This document shows positions 60,002 through 64,000 of a stretch of 64,000 bases of DNA, one piece after another. The translations under genes and the position numbers were made by a program. The notes beneath the pieces are model-generated. The model was not told the origin of the DNA. It made no database searches and saw only the letters and a list, made by a program, of their open reading frames with translations. Source of the DNA: Pseudomonas sp. FP2309 (GTDB taxonomy: Bacteria > Pseudomonadota > Gammaproteobacteria > Pseudomonadales > Pseudomonadaceae); NCBI RefSeq assembly GCF_030687575.1, contig NZ_CP117439.1, forward strand, positions 1-64,000, read 5' to 3'. Each line of letters opens with the position of its first letter. The first letter of the stretch is position 1.

Positions 60002-60545
60002 CTCCGTGCCGCTCAAGCGCCTGGTCACCCGCCTGCTGATCCTGGTGCTGGCGATGTTCGCTTTCGGCTTCGCCCTGGTGCCGATCTATGACGTGATGTG
60101 CAAGGCATTCGGCATCAACGGCAAGACCGCCGGGCAGTACGAGGGATCGCAGGTGGTGGATGCGTCACGCCAGGTGCGCGTGCAGTTTTTGTCTACTAAT
60201 GCCATCGACATGGTCTGGGACTTTTATGCCAAGGCTGACGAGGTGGTGGTCAATCCTGGCGCGGTGACCGAGATGCTGTTCGTGGCCCACAACCCGACCG
60301 ATAAACCGATGACCGCCCAGGCCGTGCCAAGCATTTCGCCGGCCGAAGCGGCGATGTACTTCCACAAGACCGAGTGTTTTTGCTTCACCCAGCAAGTGTT
60401 GCAGCCAGGCGAGCGTATTGAGATGCCGGTGCGCTTCATCGTCGACCGGGACATGCCCAAGGATGTGAAGCATCTGACCCTGGCGTACACGCTGTTTGAC
60501 ATCACTGCGCGCCAACCGCCCGTGGCTGCCCGTTCTGGCGGCTAG
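59994..60545 (+). CDS. ctaG: Cytochrome c oxidase assembly protein CtaG (Cox11 type)
   Basis: CtaG/Cox11 delivers copper to the CuB site of subunit I. The 183-residue protein has one N-terminal membrane helix (LVTRLLILVLAMFAFGFALV) and a periplasmic domain with the copper-binding CFCF in KTECFCFTQQ. The ATG at 59994 (MADSVPLKRLV) starts just inside the overlapping 19-codon ORF; no good ribosome site is seen, suggesting coupling to upstream translation. It is third in the cox operon. Confidence 0.94.
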   Translation: MADSVPLKRLVTRLLILVLAMFAFGFALVPIYDVMCKAFGINGKTAGQYEGSQVVDASRQVRVQFLSTNAIDMVWDFYAKADEVVVNPGAVTEMLFVAHNPTDKPMTAQAVPSISPAEAAMYFHKTECFCFTQQVLQPGERIEMPVRFIVDRDMPKDVKHLTLAYTLFDITARQPPVAARSGG

Positions 60546-60580
60546 CTACTGTTTGCCCGCTCAATCAGGAGAGCGAATAC

Positions 60581-61468
60581 ATGTCGACTCATGATACGTA
60601 CTACGTACCAGCGCAAAGCAAATGGCCAATAATTGCCACGTTTGGCCTGCTGATCACTGTGTATGGCCTGGGGCTGTGGTTCAACGACCTGAAGGCCGCG
60701 CGCCCGGAATCCCACGGACCGTGGATCTTTTTCGTCGGTGGGTTGTTGCTGGCCTACATGATGTTCGGCTGGTTTGGTGCGGTGATCAAAGAAAGCCGAG
60801 CCGGTTTGTACAGCTCACAAATGGACCGCTCCTTTCGCTGGGGCATGACCTGGTTCATCTTTTCTGAAGTGATGTTCTTTATCGCGTTCTTTGGTGCGCT
60901 GTTTTATGTGCGTACCTGGTCGGGCCCCTGGCTGGCGGGTGAAGGCCCCAAAGGCATCGCGCATATGCTGTGGCCGAACTTCGAATATGCCTGGCCATTG
61001 CTCAACAATCCGGACCCCAAACTCTATCCGGCACCCAAGGGCACCATCAGTCCGTGGGGCTTGCCGCTGGTCAATACCATCCTGCTGGTGAGTTCCAGCG
61101 TGACCATCACCATTGCCCACCATGCCTTGCGCAAGGGGCATCGCGGTGCGTTGAAGATCTGGTTGGCGATCACCGTGCTGCTGGGCCTGGCGTTTCTCGG
61201 GTTTCAGGCCGAGGAGTACATCCATGCCTATAAAGAGCTGGGGCTCACGCTGGGCTCCGGTGTATACGGCGCAACCTTTTTCATGCTCACCGGTTTCCAC
61301 GGCGCCCACGTGACCATCGGTACGATCATTTTATTTGTGATGCTGATGCGCATCCTGCGCGGGCACTTCAATGCCGAGCACCAGTTCGGGTTCGAGGCGG
61401 CCAGTTGGTATTGGCACTTTGTGGATGTGGTGTGGATCGGGTTGTTTTTCTTCGTGTACGTGCTGTGA
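60581..61468 (+). CDS. coxC: Cytochrome c oxidase subunit III
   Basis: The 295-residue membrane protein has the seven-helix profile of subunit III, with GFHGAHVTIGTIIL and the C-terminal WYWHFVDVVWIGLFFFVYVL typical of the family, and a conserved Glu in FSEVMFFIAFFGALF. It stabilises subunit I and proton uptake. AGGAG precedes the ATG. It ends 6 bases from the DUF2909 gene coded on the other strand. Confidence 0.96.
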   Translation: MSTHDTYYVPAQSKWPIIATFGLLITVYGLGLWFNDLKAARPESHGPWIFFVGGLLLAYMMFGWFGAVIKESRAGLYSSQMDRSFRWGMTWFIFSEVMFFIAFFGALFYVRTWSGPWLAGEGPKGIAHMLWPNFEYAWPLLNNPDPKLYPAPKGTISPWGLPLVNTILLVSSSVTITIAHHALRKGHRGALKIWLAITVLLGLAFLGFQAEEYIHAYKELGLTLGSGVYGATFFMLTGFHGAHVTIGTIILFVMLMRILRGHFNAEHQFGFEAASWYWHFVDVVWIGLFFFVYVL

Positions 61469-61474
61469 GGGCTA

Positions 61475-61678
61475 TTACCACGGCGCGTGAGACACCAACT
61501 GGCCGCTGAAAAAACCCCAGCTGATCAACGCCAGGGTGATCACAGCCAGTACGACACGTACGGTCAAGGCAGTGACGAGGCGATTGGAGTGGCCCTCGTC
61601 CTTGACCAGAAAGAACAAGCCACTGAACAGGCTCACGACAGTCGCGATCAGCATCAGGGCAATGGCTGCTTTGAGCAT
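61475..61678 (-). CDS. DUF2909 twin-helix membrane protein
   Basis: A 67-residue protein with two membrane helices (AAIALMLIATVVSLFSGLFF and VRVVLAVITLALISWGFFSG), of the DUF2909 family. It is encoded on the opposite strand between coxC and the SURF1 gene. Function unknown; the location implies a link with oxidase assembly. The small start region shares the spacer with the SURF1 gene. Confidence 0.85.
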   Translation of the reverse strand: MLKAAIALMLIATVVSLFSGLFFLVKDEGHSNRLVTALTVRVVLAVITLALISWGFFSGQLVSHAPW

Positions 61679-61714
61679 GGTCTGGCTCCTGGGCTTTTAT
61701 GGAGGGGGCGGGCA

Positions 61715-62479
61715 ATGAAAACAAGTATAGCCAGCGCCTTAAAACAGTTTCGCCCCGGCATTGCGCCAACCGTGGTGGTGATGGTGCTGCTGCCGTTGAT
61801 GGTGGGTTTGGGGTTCTGGCAGCTGTCGCGCGGGCATCAAAAGCAGGTGATGCTCGACAGCTATGCCGAACGCCGCGCGGCCGCGCCGATGCGCAGTGAG
61901 CAGCTCGATGGCACGATGGATCCGGCGTTTCGCCGCGTGCATCTGCGCGGGCAGTTCGACGTCGATCACAGCGTGCTGCTGGACAACCGCATGCGCGACG
62001 GCAAGGCCGGTGTTGAGTTGCTGCAACCCTTTCATGACCAGGCCAGCGGCCTGTGGCTGTTGCTTAACCGTGGCTGGCTGCCCTGGCCGGATCGCCGCAT
62101 TCCGCCGGCCTTCACCACCCCTGAGCCGCCGTTGAACCTCGACGCCTGGGTGTACGTCGCCCCCGGCGAGACCTTCCAGCTGCATGCCGACCCGGCCGAT
62201 GCGCCCTGGCCGCGCTTACTCACCGCAGTGCACCCCGCCGCCTTATGGACTGAGCTGGGCCGCAGCGGCTTTGCCTACGAGTTGCGTGCCGAGAGCGGCC
62301 CCGGTACGTACGACACCACCTGGCCGGTGGTCGCCATGGGCCCGGAAAAACACCAGGCCTACGCCGTGCAATGGTTCGCCATGGCGCTGGCGTTGCTCGC
62401 GCTTTACCTCTACCTCGGATGGCACAACACAAAGGAGAAGCCCCATGGGAGCGGCCACCAATCCACTCAACATGTCTGA
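61715..62479 (+). CDS. SURF1-family cytochrome oxidase assembly protein
   Basis: SURF1 inserts heme a into subunit I. The 254-residue protein has N-terminal (TVVVMVLLPLMVGLGFWQLS) and C-terminal (MALALLALYLYLGWH) helices around a periplasmic domain, and the signature LLNRGWLPWP. The ATG at 61715 follows GGAGGGGGCGGGCA. Its end overlaps the next gene by 35 bases. Confidence 0.92.
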   Translation: MKTSIASALKQFRPGIAPTVVVMVLLPLMVGLGFWQLSRGHQKQVMLDSYAERRAAAPMRSEQLDGTMDPAFRRVHLRGQFDVDHSVLLDNRMRDGKAGVELLQPFHDQASGLWLLLNRGWLPWPDRRIPPAFTTPEPPLNLDAWVYVAPGETFQLHADPADAPWPRLLTAVHPAALWTELGRSGFAYELRAESGPGTYDTTWPVVAMGPEKHQAYAVQWFAMALALLALYLYLGWHNTKEKPHGSGHQSTQHV

Positions 62480-63029
62480 CCTGCCTGATCGGCGCAAAGG
62501 CCGCTGGCAACTGCTGCTGATCCTGCTGATGGTGATCGGCCCGATGGTGCTGGCGACGTTTATGTACAAGCTGCAGTTCTGGGTGCCGGACAGCCGCAGC
62601 TACCATGGCGAAATGATCGGCAACGGCCAGACCCGTGCCGATATTGGCGTGCAGGCCGATGAGCAGCGCTGGCAGTTGCTGGTCACCGCGCCCACTGCGT
62701 GTGCGGCCGATTGCCAGCAACTGGTGTACCTCGCGCGGCAGTTGCAGATCGGTTTGGGGCGCGACGCTTCACGGGCCAGTCATGCCCTGGCCAGTGCGCA
62801 GCCGGTTGGCGCCGACTACGAGGCCAAGTTGAAAACCGAATACCCCCAATTGCAGCGTTATTCGCTGGATGCTTCGACCTTCACTAAGAACGCCGCCGCA
62901 CCGGGCGAGGCGCAGCTGTGGATCGTTGACCCCCACGGCAACCTGGTGCTGCGCTACGACGCCAAGGTCAAGGGCAAGGACTTGCTCAACGACCTGCGCC
63001 ACCTGCTGAAACTGTCGAATATCGGATAA
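62445..63029 (+). CDS. Conserved membrane-anchored protein of the cox cluster (unknown)
   Basis: A 194-residue protein with one N-terminal helix (LLLILLMVIGPMVLATFMY) and a periplasmic domain containing CAADCQQLVYLARQ and the C-terminal WIVDPHGNLVLRY. This thioredoxin/SCO-like layout has a C-x3-C pair that could bind copper. The ATG at 62445 (MGAATNPLNMSDL) has a strong AAAGGAG 7 bases upstream. It overlaps SURF1 by 35 bases and lies between SURF1 and ctaA, as in other pseudomonads (recalled). Function unknown. Confidence 0.85.
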   Translation: MGAATNPLNMSDLPDRRKGRWQLLLILLMVIGPMVLATFMYKLQFWVPDSRSYHGEMIGNGQTRADIGVQADEQRWQLLVTAPTACAADCQQLVYLARQLQIGLGRDASRASHALASAQPVGADYEAKLKTEYPQLQRYSLDASTFTKNAAAPGEAQLWIVDPHGNLVLRYDAKVKGKDLLNDLRHLLKLSNIG

Positions 63030-63039
63030 GGGCATCGTC

Positions 63040-64000
63040 ATGGCCAAACCTGGATTTCGCCTCGCGTTGTTTGCCACGTTGCTGGCGCTGATTGTCGTGC
63101 TGCTCGGCGCCTACACCCGCCTGACCCACGCGGGCCTCGGCTGTCCGGATTGGCCGGGTTGCTACGGCTTTATAGGCGTGCCGCAAAGCGAGGCGCAGCT
63201 GGCCCATGCCGAATTGCATTTCCCCGACACCCCGGTGGAAGCTGACAAGGGCTGGGCCGAGATGACCCACCGTTACTTCGCCGGCACCTTGGGCCTGCTG
63301 ATCGGGCTGCTGGCGGGGCGCGCGTGGAGCCATCGGCGTGATCCAGGGCAGCCGGTGAAGTTGCCGTTGTTTCTGCTGGCGGTGGTGTTTGCCCAGGCCG
63401 CTTTTGGTATGTGGACGGTGACGTTAAAGCTGTGGCCGCAGGTGGTGACCGGACACTTGTTGGGCGGTTTTGCCACGTTGAGCCTCCTGCTTTTGCTGAC
63501 CTTGCGCCTGTCCGGCGTGCTGCCTGCGTTGATTGTGCCCAAGCGCCTGCAATATTGGGCGACGGCGGGACTGGTGCTGGTGATCGGGCAGATCGCGCTC
63601 GGCGGTTGGGTCAGTTCCAACTATGCGGCGGTGGCCTGTGTGGACTTGCCAACGTGCCATGGCCAATGGTGGCCGGCGGCGGATTTTGCCAATGGCTTTC
63701 ACTTGACCCAGCACATTGGCCCCAACTACCTGGGCGGCCAGCTCGACAGCGAGGCGCGCACGGCCATTCATCTGACCCATCGCATTGGCGCGGTGCTGGT
63801 GAGCCTGGTGCTGTTGGGCCTGGCCTGGCAGTTGCGCGCCGTGGGCATGACGCGGCTTGCTGGCCTGCTGCTGATCGCCCTGCTCGTGCAAATCGGCCTG
63901 GGCCTGAGCAATGTGGCGTTCGGTCTGCCGCTGCCGGTGGCGGTCGCTCACAACGCCGGCGGTGCCGCGCTGTTGCTGACGCTGGTATTGGTCAATTACC
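63040..64000 (+). CDS. ctaA: Heme A synthase CtaA/COX15 (3' end outside window)
   Basis: CtaA oxidises the C8 methyl of heme O to form heme A for the oxidase. The open frame from the ATG at 63040 runs off the right edge; 320 residues are seen. It has many helices and the heme-binding histidines in EMTHRYFAG, TGHLLGGFA, LTQHIGPNY and THRIGAVLV. The N-terminal GAYTRLTHAGLGCPDWPGC is the family signature. It is 10 bases after the preceding gene. Confidence 0.94.
   Translation, partial: MAKPGFRLALFATLLALIVVLLGAYTRLTHAGLGCPDWPGCYGFIGVPQSEAQLAHAELHFPDTPVEADKGWAEMTHRYFAGTLGLLIGLLAGRAWSHRRDPGQPVKLPLFLLAVVFAQAAFGMWTVTLKLWPQVVTGHLLGGFATLSLLLLLTLRLSGVLPALIVPKRLQYWATAGLVLVIGQIALGGWVSSNYAAVACVDLPTCHGQWWPAADFANGFHLTQHIGPNYLGGQLDSEARTAIHLTHRIGAVLVSLVLLGLAWQLRAVGMTRLAGLLLIALLVQIGLGLSNVAFGLPLPVAVAHNAGGAALLLTLVLVNY

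Overview
The window is the origin-proximal part of a Pseudomonas chromosome, most likely of the P. fluorescens group. The evidence is the gene order dnaA-dnaN-recF-gyrB at the left edge followed by the canonical pseudomonad run plsC-gmhB-glyS-glyQ-tag-lpxL-trkA-rsmB-fmt-def-(LysM family)-dprA-tsaC-qor-hemF-aroE, parS centromere sites with the palindrome TGTTCCACGTGGAACA close to dnaA, high-GC coding sequence, and REP-type palindromes between genes. The species group is inferred from recalled protein similarity; no database search was run.

Layout. (1) 1-6182: replication initiation and topology genes, with parS sites inside recF and after gyrB. (2) 6287-9740: a divergent two-component pair, an OmpR-type regulator and a CHASE2 sensor kinase, lying between gyrB and plsC. 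(3) 9920-26255: housekeeping genes for phospholipid and LPS synthesis, glycyl-tRNA synthetase, base excision repair, K+ uptake, formyl-Met handling, heme and shikimate, and tRNA t6A. (4) 26277-31823: a SulP permease and a choline-sulfate cluster (choX, betC and a divergent LysR regulator). (5) 31990-36195: a D-galactonate operon dgoK-dgoA-dgoD-dgoT without an adjacent dgoR. (6) 36259-39876: an RcnB/CigR-like protein, trpBA and its LysR activator trpI. (7) 39873-45853: small stress-type proteins (DUF883, dodecin, two DUF1161 paralogues, OsmC), an LLM flavin oxidoreductase, two lipoproteins, a HAD phosphatase and a gamma carbonic anhydrase. (8) 45955-48278: prlC and yheV. (9) 48526-52376: a three-subunit periplasmic gluconate 2-dehydrogenase. 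(10) 52447-56802: a radical-SAM gene with a LexA box, a beta carbonic anhydrase with a SulP transporter, and a conserved unknown. (11) 57170-64000: the aa3/caa3 cytochrome c oxidase operon with assembly factors (ctaG, SURF1, ctaA), open at the right edge.

How the parts work together. Block 1 copies and segregates the chromosome. Blocks 4, 5 and 9 are nutrient-scavenging modules typical of soil and rhizosphere pseudomonads: choline-O-sulfate gives choline and sulfate, galactonate gives pyruvate and glyceraldehyde-3-phosphate, and gluconate gives 2-ketogluconate with electrons passed to cytochromes. Block 11 builds a terminal oxidase, including heme A synthesis. Blocks 7 and 11 show RpoS-like -10 motifs.

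No tRNA, rRNA, CRISPR array, insertion sequence or prophage was seen. Most genes belong to known families. The least explained items are a 58-codon ORF coupled to the CHASE2 kinase, a 19-codon ORF bridging coxA and ctaG, a LysM-family protein lacking its LysM domain, a cluster of perfect DnaA boxes outside the origin, and several conserved proteins of unknown function. I did not find a clearly new multi-gene system.
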